Assembly (NCBI GenBank): GCA_016717725.1
Contig: JADKFA010000004.1
Span: 62,001-126,000 of the forward strand
Source of the DNA: Bacteroidota bacterium
GTDB lineage: Bacteria; Bacteroidota; Bacteroidia; AKYH767-A; OLB10
Direction of reading: 5' to 3'
DNA: 64,000 nt
How positions within the stretch are numbered: the first letter of the stretch is position 1; every line of letters begins with the position of its first letter. A model generated the notes under the pieces. That model made no database searches. It was not told where the DNA came from and saw only the letters and a list, made by a program, of their open reading frames with translations. Shown here piece by piece: positions 18,199 through 25,752 of this stretch. The translations under genes and the position numbers were made by a program.

Positions 18199-18378
18199 AT
18201 GAACATCATAAAACCCATTCCTGCAATTACATTGTTAATGCTCTCAACACTTTTAACATCTTGCGGAGTAGTAGAAGGAATATTTAAAGCAGGAATGGGA
18301 TTCGGGATTTTCTTTGTCTTCGCTCTCATTGCATTAATAATATTTATTGTATTGAAAACTAGAAAAAACAAAAGGTGA
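18199..18378 (+). CDS. 59-residue lipoprotein-like membrane peptide
   Basis: 59 residues starting at the ATG at 18199. A hydrophobic leader ends in the lipobox-like LLTSC, then GVVEGIFKAGMGFGIFFVF continues into a second hydrophobic helix and a basic tail. Small Bacteroidota proteins with this GIFKAG-type signature exist and are sometimes mislabelled as phosphatidate cytidylyltransferase; they are far too short for that enzyme. Function unknown. The opposite-strand frame here is a shadow. Confidence 0.62.
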   Translation: MNIIKPIPAITLLMLSTLLTSCGVVEGIFKAGMGFGIFFVFALIALIIFIVLKTRKNKR

Positions 18379-18513
18379 GGCAATAACAACAAAAGTGGTT
18401 TCATTACTTGAGGCCTCGCTCAATAAAGAAAAGGAAGCTGATGAAAACTATTGACGTAGTAACTAATACTATTAATTTAGAAGCAGCTCAATCGCTATCA
18501 TAATTTACACATT

Positions 18514-18630
18514 ATGAACAATATTTTCAAAGGACTGATTGCAGGATATGGTGCCCAAAAATTGGGTGGTGGCTGTTTAAGTTCGATCCTCATTTTTGCA
18601 CTTATTTGGATGCTACTAGGAAATTGTTGA
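18514..18630 (+). CDS. 38-residue glycine-rich membrane peptide
   Basis: 38 residues: NIFKGLIAGYGAQKLGGGC followed by one hydrophobic helix (LSSILIFALIWMLLG). It is followed 22 bases later by a strong terminator, which supports that the short frame is transcribed. No family is recognised. With its two neighbours it forms a series of very small genes. Confidence 0.5.
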   Translation: MNNIFKGLIAGYGAQKLGGGCLSSILIFALIWMLLGNC

Positions 18631-18652
18631 TATGCTTTTACTAATAAATGCC

Positions 18653-18690
18653 AAGAAGCCACCTCCTTCTACTGGGTGGCTTCTTTTTTT
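18653..18690 (+). terminator. Strong intrinsic terminator
   Basis: AAGAAGCCACC (18653-18663) pairs perfectly with GGTGGCTTCTT (18675-18685), then the T-run continues to about 18690. Placed 22 bases after the 38-residue gene. Confidence 0.85.
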
Positions 18691-18915
18691 ATAGAATTTT
18701 TAATTTCTTAATTAAAACTACTTTCACTTCATTCTAATATACAATTAGCTAAAGAAATGGCTAGCAATCCCGATAGCTCTGGCATAGGCGTCAAGCTTAG
18801 AAGTAATTTCTAAAAGAAAAACAACAAACTTTTCACTCTTAAACATAATAGTTTTTCTTTTTAGGAATAGTTGCCAGATCACTCATCTGAAATAATTTAT
18901 TGTTTGATATTGATA

Positions 18916-18966
18916 AGCCCGCCTTCCATAAAATTGGATGAAATCTAATTTTATGGAAGGCGGGCT
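18916..18966. repeat. Perfect 20-bp inverted repeat
   Basis: AGCCCGCCTTCCATAAAATT (18916-18935) is the exact reverse complement of 18947-18966, with an 11-base loop. It is not followed by a T-run on the plus strand and lies about 290 bases past the last gene, so it looks like an interspersed palindromic element rather than a terminator. Confidence 0.8.
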
Positions 18967-18986
18967 CTATTATGTGGGTGAATTCC

Positions 18987-19016
18987 TGTAGAGACGCCAT
19001 TTATGGCGTCTCTACA
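18987..19016. repeat. Perfect 14-bp palindrome TGTAGAGACGCCAT
   Basis: TGTAGAGACGCCAT (18987-19000) and its exact reverse complement (19003-19016) are separated by TT. Palindromes with a GTAGAGACG arm are known as abundant interspersed repeats in several bacterial groups, notably cyanobacteria. Here it lies 20 bases from another perfect palindrome. Confidence 0.75.
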
Positions 19017-19282
19017 AATTGGATTTTAGTCGCAAGGCTTCGCTATCAAACTATCTGCAAATTGTTGTTAAACCTTTAAATTAGTCTTGATCTATGCGAT
19101 AGCTATTCGGACACTAAAAAATATTTCTGATTGGAATTTACATTTTATTACATATTATAATCCCCTGCGACCTCAATGAAAAACTCCATGACCTCAGTGG
19201 TTAAGATAGATTCTAATTATGCTTTCATCTTTCTCTATAGCATAAATTAATTTTTGAAATCGATACGTAAATCATAAAAAAA

Positions 19283-19316
19283 GAAATGGCAACCTTAAAA
19301 CTAAGATTGCCATTTC
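19283..19316 (-). terminator. Terminator of the minus-strand protease gene
   Basis: GAAATGGCAACCTTA (19283-19297) pairs with TAAGATTGCCATTTC (19302-19316) with one mismatch. On the minus strand the hairpin is followed by a run of seven T. It lies 45 bases beyond the stop of the metalloprotease gene. Confidence 0.75.
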
Positions 19317-19360
19317 CATTCTTCTCGAATTAAGCAATAGAAAAAATCCCTTACTTAATA

Positions 19361-21148
19361 CTATTCTGTTTTTATCAACTTCACGGTTTTTGTTTCTTCT
19401 CCCATCCTCACCAGCATGAAGTACATACCTTCCGCTTTATCGCTCATATCAATTGAATATTGATAACTTCCAATTTCTACATCATTTTGCTCTGCCACAA
19501 TTAGAATTAGTTTTCCAGTTGCATCACGCAACTCTAATTTCATTGCCCCTTTCTCCTTCATTTCAACAAGTGCATCAAAACGACTGCTGAAAGGATTTGG
19601 CTGTACGCGAATGGAAGAAATTTCTTCTCCCTTAGGATTAATTTTCGAAGGAGAAGAACCTGCTAATGTTAAAACATTGCAGAAATCAAATACCGTAACG
19701 AATTTAGATCCGCTCTTCGCCCAGAATCCTGGTTTCAAGGTATGAGAATCACCTGCTCTCCACACTACTTCTGAGCCACTATTCATAACATAAGTGGTAC
19801 TGTTTGTCACTGTATTTATCCCTAATACATCTCCAAACTCACCATCATTATGTGTCCAAGATGGAAATGCTTTATTCGTTACTGATACCTCCAGCCCACT
19901 GATTGCCACACGCGAAGCTTCACTCGCACTTTCATTATCGGCAGAACCGGAAGTGCCTGTCGACACACCACTATATGTAATAGCAGGATTAGAGAAATAG
20001 GCTACACGATCACAACCTGATGCACAAGCATCAACATAAGCCATTACCGTTCGATAGTTACCATTTACGGTTTTACCATGTCCATATGCATATGGAGTAT
20101 TAGTGTTATCTACAAATACATCATGTCTACAACCATAAAGATGACCATACTCATGAGGGAAAGTTAGATTACCTACGGCACATCCTCTATCGGTAACGCA
20201 GAATGCATCTGCATAAACAGAAATAGATACCGCCCATGCTTCACCACAACCATTCGACAAGCTATTCACAAGCAAATGACAAAGATCTGCATCGTAGGTG
20301 CTACGCCATGTAAATACATCATCCATAAATCCGTCTCCACTGTTTCTAAAGCGAGTTTTATCGGTTGCCGAATTTCCACTTTCTGCATACGTTGTTTGAA
20401 ATGCACAAGCAAGTTCCACTTGAAAATTGATAGCACTATTTGAGAATGAAGTGTTATTGGCTTGAATACAAGACTCCGCAAAACCAATGGGATCTGCAAG
20501 TGCTGCACCCACATCATCGGTGTAAGCAACAAGGCAACGTACTTTACAATTCCCAGCTGCTTCAGGTGAACCATCAATAACTTCTTCTCCTGTTTCTGGA
20601 TCTATGCGTCGACGTTCATCGTCCTTATTTTTCATTCCTTCTTTTAGCATATGCTGATAGCCTTCATCCGACTCATCATGTGGAAATGCATTTACGTTTA
20701 GTTGAATTAAAATATGTTTATCGCCTGACAAAGGATAAATCATATAGCTGTATTGATTATTCCCAATACGCGATGTAATCATTCCCTTATGTTCAGTAAC
20801 GATGAAATCACCATTTGGTTCAAACTTTCCAGAGCCAGAAACCATAGAAGCGAAACTCTGCGAATAAGTAATCTGGTCAATCAATAGAGTTGAATGATTG
20901 GGAAGTGTTAACGAAAAAGAAGTGTTTTTCTTCTTTATCAATGAAGCATCCGCTTCAATATACCAGTATCCTGCAGTAGTCTCTTCTGAGATGAGGACAT
21001 TCGCATGATGCTGTTGTTTTTCTGTTAGGAAGGGATTGTCAAGATAACGTATGAATTGTTGCGCTGTAACGGAATAACCATTTATAAGTAGCATCAACAA
21101 CATACATCTGCTAAACACCATCTTCCCTATTTGTTGTTTGTTTTTCAT
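19361..21148 (-). CDS. Secreted zinc metalloprotease (metzincin) with T9SS sorting domain
   Basis: 595 residues. A signal peptide (to about residue 30, ending VTAQ) is followed by a pro-region. The catalytic domain has the zinc motif HEYGHLYGCRH (332-342), whose three histidines fit HExxHxxGxxH, and a Met-turn VMAYVD near residue 369. The end (about 515-595) is a type IX secretion C-terminal domain: VQPNPFSSRF, KLELRDATGKLI, SDKAEGMYFMLVR and a basic tail. It should be exported to the cell surface or medium and degrade proteins. The tail-protein gene lies 27 bases upstream in the same orientation, with a terminator downstream, so they may share a transcript. Confidence 0.9.
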   Translation of the reverse strand: MKNKQQIGKMVFSRCMLLMLLINGYSVTAQQFIRYLDNPFLTEKQQHHANVLISEETTAGYWYIEADASLIKKKNTSFSLTLPNHSTLLIDQITYSQSFASMVSGSGKFEPNGDFIVTEHKGMITSRIGNNQYSYMIYPLSGDKHILIQLNVNAFPHDESDEGYQHMLKEGMKNKDDERRRIDPETGEEVIDGSPEAAGNCKVRCLVAYTDDVGAALADPIGFAESCIQANNTSFSNSAINFQVELACAFQTTYAESGNSATDKTRFRNSGDGFMDDVFTWRSTYDADLCHLLVNSLSNGCGEAWAVSISVYADAFCVTDRGCAVGNLTFPHEYGHLYGCRHDVFVDNTNTPYAYGHGKTVNGNYRTVMAYVDACASGCDRVAYFSNPAITYSGVSTGTSGSADNESASEASRVAISGLEVSVTNKAFPSWTHNDGEFGDVLGINTVTNSTTYVMNSGSEVVWRAGDSHTLKPGFWAKSGSKFVTVFDFCNVLTLAGSSPSKINPKGEEISSIRVQPNPFSSRFDALVEMKEKGAMKLELRDATGKLILIVAEQNDVEIGSYQYSIDMSDKAEGMYFMLVRMGEETKTVKLIKTE

Positions 21149-21175
21149 AGAATAAGAATTTTGGGTTTAACTGGT

Positions 21176-22873
21176 TTACTTGTTGTTTTCAATAGCAGTC
21201 ATTCGCACTTGTAACTTTTCATTAGTCGCTTGTAACTTATCATTTTGCTCTTTTAACTGAATGATATAGAGCGTAAGTTCTTCAACTTTCTCTACCAATT
21301 TAGTTTGTATTGCACCTAAATCCACTCCCCCTTGTTCTTCAATTTGAGCAGCAGAAGGAATCCCTGGCAAATGTTTATGTTGATTAATTTCCTTCTTTAA
21401 TTGCTCGAGTGGCATTAAATTATATTCATCTGAAAAAACATAATCAGGCCAAGTTGTTTCAAGTTCCACACGTACTTCTTCCGCAATTAATTTACCACCT
21501 ATGCAAGCAATAAACCCTGTAGCACCACCAGTAGTTCCTACACGTATTTCAGAAGTATATGTTTTTGTTGGGAAATATCCACCCCAATTACTTTCTGCTG
21601 TAGCAGCACCACTTGCTGACCCATATACACCTATTCTAGTTCCAGCAGTACTCCCTGAGGCTGATCCGTACACACCGTAAGAAGTGCCTGTATATGTTGT
21701 GCCAGAAGCTAAACCACGGGTACCAATGTAACCCGATTCTCCATAAACTCCATATCCGATTCCAGGTCCACCTGAACTTTTTCCATAAACACCTCTTCCA
21801 TCACTGGTAGTACTTGTATGTTCTCCATAAATTGCAGCCGATGAAAGTGAAGCACTATCAACAGAAGAATAAATTCCATATAATTTTTTATTATCTGGAT
21901 TTGCTCCATCTACATTCAAGCGAGCAGTATTTAATGTGCTGAAACCTATTCCTACACTACCGTCACCATTCACCTGAAAACGGTTTGAACCACCTTTATC
22001 AGCCTCTATAAATTGAAAATCATTTGGTGATCCTGCTGGAACTGTTATTTGAACAATGTCGTTGGCAGATGCAGGGGCACTGGTACGTTCAAAATTAATG
22101 ATCTGCCCTGAACTACCCACTACATTTGATACTGCATTTAATGCTCTTAATGCAGATCCTGCTTGAATGTCCAGAAAATAATTTGGTGTTGTGGTGCCGA
22201 TACCAACTTGTCCTGCATTATCAACAACAAATCTGTCTCCACCATTGTTAACGCTCCAGTTTCCGCTAGTTTGGTCGAAGGATGTCCAGCAACTAGCAGT
22301 ACCATTAACAGCATAACCATAAAATGGTTTGAGTGATACTCCTGTTTGATTGATGTACATTCCTCCATAACCACTTGCGTTTGGATTTTGAACAACAAAA
22401 TTTGCTGAGCCAATCATTGTTGAAGTATTTAATCCAAAATTGTTTCCTGAATTAAAGATGTTACTTCCCACTAAAGCTGTACCATCCCACTTAGAAACAA
22501 AATTAGAAACGTTAGCTCCCACTTGCGGATCAATTTCAGTAAAGGAAGTTAGGTATCCTGCCAAGGCATGATTACCCCACGCAAAAGAGGAGTTCCAATC
22601 AGACGATGTTCCACCTGTGGCAGTAATAACACCATTAACATGCAGTTTAGATGTTGGTGTTGATGTACCAACCCCAACATCTCCATTGGATTTGATTAAC
22701 ATCCTTACCTGGTTATTGGTTTTAATTTTAAGGACTTTTGCATCGGAAGTTCCGATAAAATCCGTAGCAGGATTTGTGCCTGCATTACCTGTTAGCGACC
22801 AATTTTGAGCATTGGTCTTTAGCGAAAGCGTCATAAGGCTTCCTGTCATAAGTACTATTAATAGCTTTTTCAT
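21176..22873 (-). CDS. Exported repeat-rich protein with endosialidase-chaperone-like C-terminus
   Basis: 565 residues with a signal peptide (MKKLLIVLMTGSLMTLSLKTNAQ). The middle is Gly/Ser/Thr-rich with tail-fibre-like VGIGTTTPNYFLDIQ and VGVGTSTPTSKLHVNG repeats, and several similar GVYG(E/S)(S/A)SG strands (about 370-430). The last 100 residues (WPDYVF, YNLMPLEQLKKEI, HKHLPGIPSA, LVEKVEELTLYII) match the tail-fibre/S74-like end common in Bacteroidota surface proteins, closing in a coiled coil. The lack of phage genes nearby argues against a prophage origin. Role probably adhesive, inferred. Confidence 0.75.
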   Translation of the reverse strand: MKKLLIVLMTGSLMTLSLKTNAQNWSLTGNAGTNPATDFIGTSDAKVLKIKTNNQVRMLIKSNGDVGVGTSTPTSKLHVNGVITATGGTSSDWNSSFAWGNHALAGYLTSFTEIDPQVGANVSNFVSKWDGTALVGSNIFNSGNNFGLNTSTMIGSANFVVQNPNASGYGGMYINQTGVSLKPFYGYAVNGTASCWTSFDQTSGNWSVNNGGDRFVVDNAGQVGIGTTTPNYFLDIQAGSALRALNAVSNVVGSSGQIINFERTSAPASANDIVQITVPAGSPNDFQFIEADKGGSNRFQVNGDGSVGIGFSTLNTARLNVDGANPDNKKLYGIYSSVDSASLSSAAIYGEHTSTTSDGRGVYGKSSGGPGIGYGVYGESGYIGTRGLASGTTYTGTSYGVYGSASGSTAGTRIGVYGSASGAATAESNWGGYFPTKTYTSEIRVGTTGGATGFIACIGGKLIAEEVRVELETTWPDYVFSDEYNLMPLEQLKKEINQHKHLPGIPSAAQIEEQGGVDLGAIQTKLVEKVEELTLYIIQLKEQNDKLQATNEKLQVRMTAIENNK

Positions 22874-23184
22874 ATTGGATGGGTTAAATGATTAGGGGTG
22901 AAAACTAGTAATCGCATTTTTTAGGATCAATCCCCTTTTCGGGGGATCATCCATAACTCATTGAAAATTATACGGAAAAAATAACAATTCTGAAAAAATG
23001 TTCATCTATAAATCTCTATCACCTTAACTATATTTATTGCTCATAAGTTTGAGGCAATTGATTTTTACATCTAAAGATCAATGTTTCCAATCGACAAACA
23101 TAAACTGGATAAATTTCTATCATAAATCTAACATAAATTTAACATTGAAAAATTGATTCACTTTTATAAATAGAGCTTAACAAA
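22874..23184. other. Divergent intergenic region with leader hairpin
   Basis: 311 bases between divergent genes. A GC-rich hairpin at 22930-22947 (ATCCCC TTTTC GGGGGAT, one extra G) lies in what would be the 5' leader of the minus-strand gene and could affect its expression. CAAACATA at 23095-23102 is a minus-strand TATGTTTG (-7-like), and TAAGTTTG at 23044-23051 is a plus-strand -7-like box. Neither has a clear -33 partner. Confidence 0.4.
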
Positions 23185-24144
23185 ATGAGAAAACTGTGCA
23201 CAACCCTTGCATCTATTATTATTGCTTCTACTGCGCATGCGCAAAATATGATTCAAGAAAACAGTATGCAATATTCAATTGCTTATAATGTTCATGTAAA
23301 AGATACTATTTACAAAAATAATTATGAAATTATTACCATGAACATGGATGGAGCTAATAAAAAAAACATAACAAATCATCCTGATGTTGCTTGGACCTAT
23401 TATGCATATAAAAATCGCTTATTCTTTATAAGCGATCGGGATACTTGCTTTCGATGCTTTTTTCTTTATGAAACGGATGCAAACGGTAACAACATAAAAA
23501 AAGTAAGCGATCTCATGGTAGAGGATAGTTGGATGAGTGGTCGAAAGAATGGAGAGGAACTTGTAGTTGCAGGAAGAAAAGGAAAAGAAAGTCGATATCA
23601 ATTATATATCATCAACACAAAAAATGGTGCATACAAATCATTGACGAACGACACCGCTGCGAAATACGGTGACCCGTGTTTTTCACCTGATGGGAAGAAA
23701 ATAGTATTCTCTTATCATAAAAATAAAAGAGACAAAAAAAGCCATGAGGAATTATTCATCATGAATGATGATGGAACAGAATTGAAACAACTCACACACT
23801 ACCCAGAAAATAATTCTTCAGCAAAAGATTTTGGTTACCGTGCAGGAGCAGCTAAATGGCATCCCACAGAAAACTTTATTTCCTATGTTTCCTTACAAGA
23901 TGGAAGACATAGCATTTATGCAATTTCTCCTGATGGAAAAAAGCAGTGGAAACTCATTGACAATACGCAGTCAGAAAGTTATCACGACTGGAGTGTGTAT
24001 GGGAAATGGCTCACCTATAATAAATCTGATAATGAGGAAACGCAGTATCACATCATGTTAATGAATTGGAAAACAAAAGAAGAAAAGCAATTGACTGACA
24101 ACACTAATAAATCACAATTATCTCCTGTATTTATTGAAAAATAA
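23185..24144 (+). CDS. Exported TolB-like beta-propeller protein
   Basis: 319 residues with a signal peptide (MRKLCTTLASIIIASTAHAQ). It has repeated WD40-like/TolB propeller blades of the PD40 type: MNMDGANKKNITNHPDVAW, FISDRD, then FSPDGKKIVFSYHKN, MNDDGTELKQLTHY, AKWHPTENFISYVS, ISPDGKKQWKL. Such proteins act in the periplasm as binding scaffolds, and some resemble the propeller of dipeptidyl peptidases. No catalytic domain follows, so an enzyme role is unlikely. It has no T9SS tail. Confidence 0.8.
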   Translation: MRKLCTTLASIIIASTAHAQNMIQENSMQYSIAYNVHVKDTIYKNNYEIITMNMDGANKKNITNHPDVAWTYYAYKNRLFFISDRDTCFRCFFLYETDANGNNIKKVSDLMVEDSWMSGRKNGEELVVAGRKGKESRYQLYIINTKNGAYKSLTNDTAAKYGDPCFSPDGKKIVFSYHKNKRDKKSHEELFIMNDDGTELKQLTHYPENNSSAKDFGYRAGAAKWHPTENFISYVSLQDGRHSIYAISPDGKKQWKLIDNTQSESYHDWSVYGKWLTYNKSDNEETQYHIMLMNWKTKEEKQLTDNTNKSQLSPVFIEK

Positions 24145-24185
24145 ATTAGAATACTATAATATAAATCATCATTAAAAGCCATACT

Positions 24186-24717
24186 ATGAATATCCTCTAT
24201 ACAATTTTACTTATAATACTCGGAATTATAGCATTGATATTGATTCTAGCACTTTTTTATGAAAAATGATCATTATGTTAAACGAGAAATTATTATCAAT
24301 GCACCTAAACAAAATGTATTTGACTTTTTAAAACTACTCAAAAATCAAGATAAGTTTAACAAATGGGCCAAGGATGACCCCAGCAGAAATTGGCAATACA
24401 AAGGAACAGACGGAACTATTGGATTTATCATTTCTTGGAACGGAAATAAAAATGTTGGTGAAGGAGAGAAAGAAATTATAAATATTGTTGAAGGGAAAAG
24501 GATTGAAACTCAAATACGCTTTGTAAGACCCATGGCAATGATCGCTAACATAATTATGGAGACAGAGTCTTTATCAAATAATCAAACTAAGGTATCCATG
24601 AGCAACGCAGGAACCATAAAATATCCAATGAATATAATGATTCCAGTTGCAGAAAAAATGTTTCCAAAAGATATGGATGCAAGTTTGAACAATTTAAAAA
24701 TTATTTTAGAAAAATAA
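24186..24717 (+). pseudogene. SRPBCC-family protein with N-terminal helix, one-base frameshift
   Basis: The reading frame at 24186 gives a membrane helix (MNILYTILLIILGIIALILI...) and stops at 24267. The frame from 24259 continues as DHYVKREIIINAPKQNVFDF and runs to 24717. Bacteroidota SRPBCC proteins of this type have exactly this order: a helix, then a K-x-x-x-x-R-E-I start of the lipid-binding START-like fold. The break is in a run of five A (24262-24266); one more A would join the two parts. The second frame alone (152 residues) also has an ATG at 24259, so a soluble version could still be made. Confidence 0.75.
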
Positions 24718-25078
24718 TAGCCAATCGAACACTAATGTATACTGGACTTTTACAAATTAAATACCCATCATAAAATATATTTCCTTCAAAAATGGGAGTA
24801 AAATTAAAAAGTCCAATAACTACAATTCAAATTTGCCGACATCGCTTTAAATCTGTTCAAGCCATTCAAATAAATAGATTTAACTTTCAAAAGCCAAAAC
24901 GAAACAAAATTAATCCGCTTTCATCCCTTCTTAAACCCAATTTTCCAGAATTTCCCTGTATAATTTCAATGCACTCCACCTCTTCCCTGGTAGCTATTTT
25001 CTAATGCCTAATTTACCGAATGTGTGAATTATGTAACTTCTCTTCATAATTTTGTAACTTAGGCAGTTAAATAAAGCC
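24718..25078 (+). other. Non-coding gap before the AraC-type gene
   Basis: About 360 bases with no supported gene. One 70-codon frame (24792-25004) shows no domain and is probably chance. Confidence 0.45.
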
Positions 25079-25086
25079 TACCTTTG
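25079..25086 (+). promoter_or_regulatory. Bacteroidota -7 box (TACCTTTG)
   Basis: TACCTTTG matches TAnnTTTG exactly and lies 31 bases before the TTG start at 25117. A TTTG at 25051-25054 may be the -33 element, though the 24-base spacing is longer than usual. It shows that the in-frame TTG at 25084 cannot be the translation start. Confidence 0.5.
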
Positions 25087-25116
25087 AGCAACTCACATTT
25101 AACTAATTGCTTTAAT

Positions 25117-25728
25117 TTGAAAATACACATCAAATATATGATTAGTAATCACTGTAAATTGACAGTGAAAGAAGAGTTGAAAAAACTTGGATTACATTTC
25201 GTAATGCTTGATCTAGGTGAAGTGGATATTATGGAAGACCTTTCTGCTGAAAAGCTTGAGCAAATGAAAACGGCTCTCCTCAATTCTGGATTTGAATTAA
25301 TGGATAACAAGAAGGCTGTTCTGATTGAAAAAATAAAGAACACCATTATTGAGATGATTCATCACACAGAAGCAACCATTAAAACAAACTTTTCATCATT
25401 CTTAAGTAAAAAACTAAATTATGATTATACCTACATGGCGAACTTATTTTCAGAAGTGCAGGGGTGTACCATTGAACAATTTATCATTTCTCACAAAATA
25501 GAGCGAATTAAAGAATTAATAATTTATGGTGAGTTGAACATTACTGAAATTGCTTGGAACATGAATTACAGTAGCGTTGGGCATTTATCTAACCAATTCA
25601 AAAAGGTTACAGGGCTTTCACCAACTCACTTCAAAAAATTAAAAGACAAGAAACGCCAACCTGTAGAAGAAGTTGGAAATAATATTGACGGCATTCAAAA
25701 TTCATATAGCATCAACAAAATAAACTAG
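25117..25728 (+). CDS. AraC-type HTH regulator with HMA-like N-terminal domain
   Basis: 203 residues from the TTG at 25117 (MKIHIKYMIS); an ATG at 25138 is the alternative. The first 65 residues resemble the small ferredoxin-like HMA fold (a MIS-x-x-C segment, VKEELKKLGLHF, LDLGEVDI). They lack the second metal-binding cysteine of true HMA proteins (here NHCK). The C-terminal AraC/XylS domain has two helix-turn-helices, with YTYMANLFSEVQGCTIEQFI and GHLSNQFKKVTGLSPTHFKK. It probably regulates the adjacent signalling genes or a remote stress response; target unknown. Confidence 0.82.
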   Translation: MKIHIKYMISNHCKLTVKEELKKLGLHFVMLDLGEVDIMEDLSAEKLEQMKTALLNSGFELMDNKKAVLIEKIKNTIIEMIHHTEATIKTNFSSFLSKKLNYDYTYMANLFSEVQGCTIEQFIISHKIERIKELIIYGELNITEIAWNMNYSSVGHLSNQFKKVTGLSPTHFKKLKDKKRQPVEEVGNNIDGIQNSYSINKIN

Positions 25729-25752
25729 CCTATACATTGGTGTTATAAAAAT

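Larger units (their letters stand above)
18691..19282. other. Repeat-rich non-coding region
   Basis: About 590 bases with no supported gene. It contains two long perfect palindromes (18916-18966 and 18987-19016). Near 19168-19204 there is a stretch reading ...GCGACCTCAATGAAAAAC...CATGACCTCAGTGGTTAA, resembling simple intergenic repeats often seen in environmental Bacteroidota. A fragment ATCCCGATAGCT (18769-18780) matches half of the palindrome found at 34418-34435. Confidence 0.55.

Noticed and set aside
21176..22873. Prophage tail-fibre gene
   Set aside because: The S74-like end is common in Bacteroidota surface proteins, and no capsid, terminase, integrase or lysis genes occur nearby.
24792..25004. 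70-residue plus-strand frame
   Set aside because: Shows no domain, signal or conserved block; lies in a gap with a promoter downstream; probably chance.
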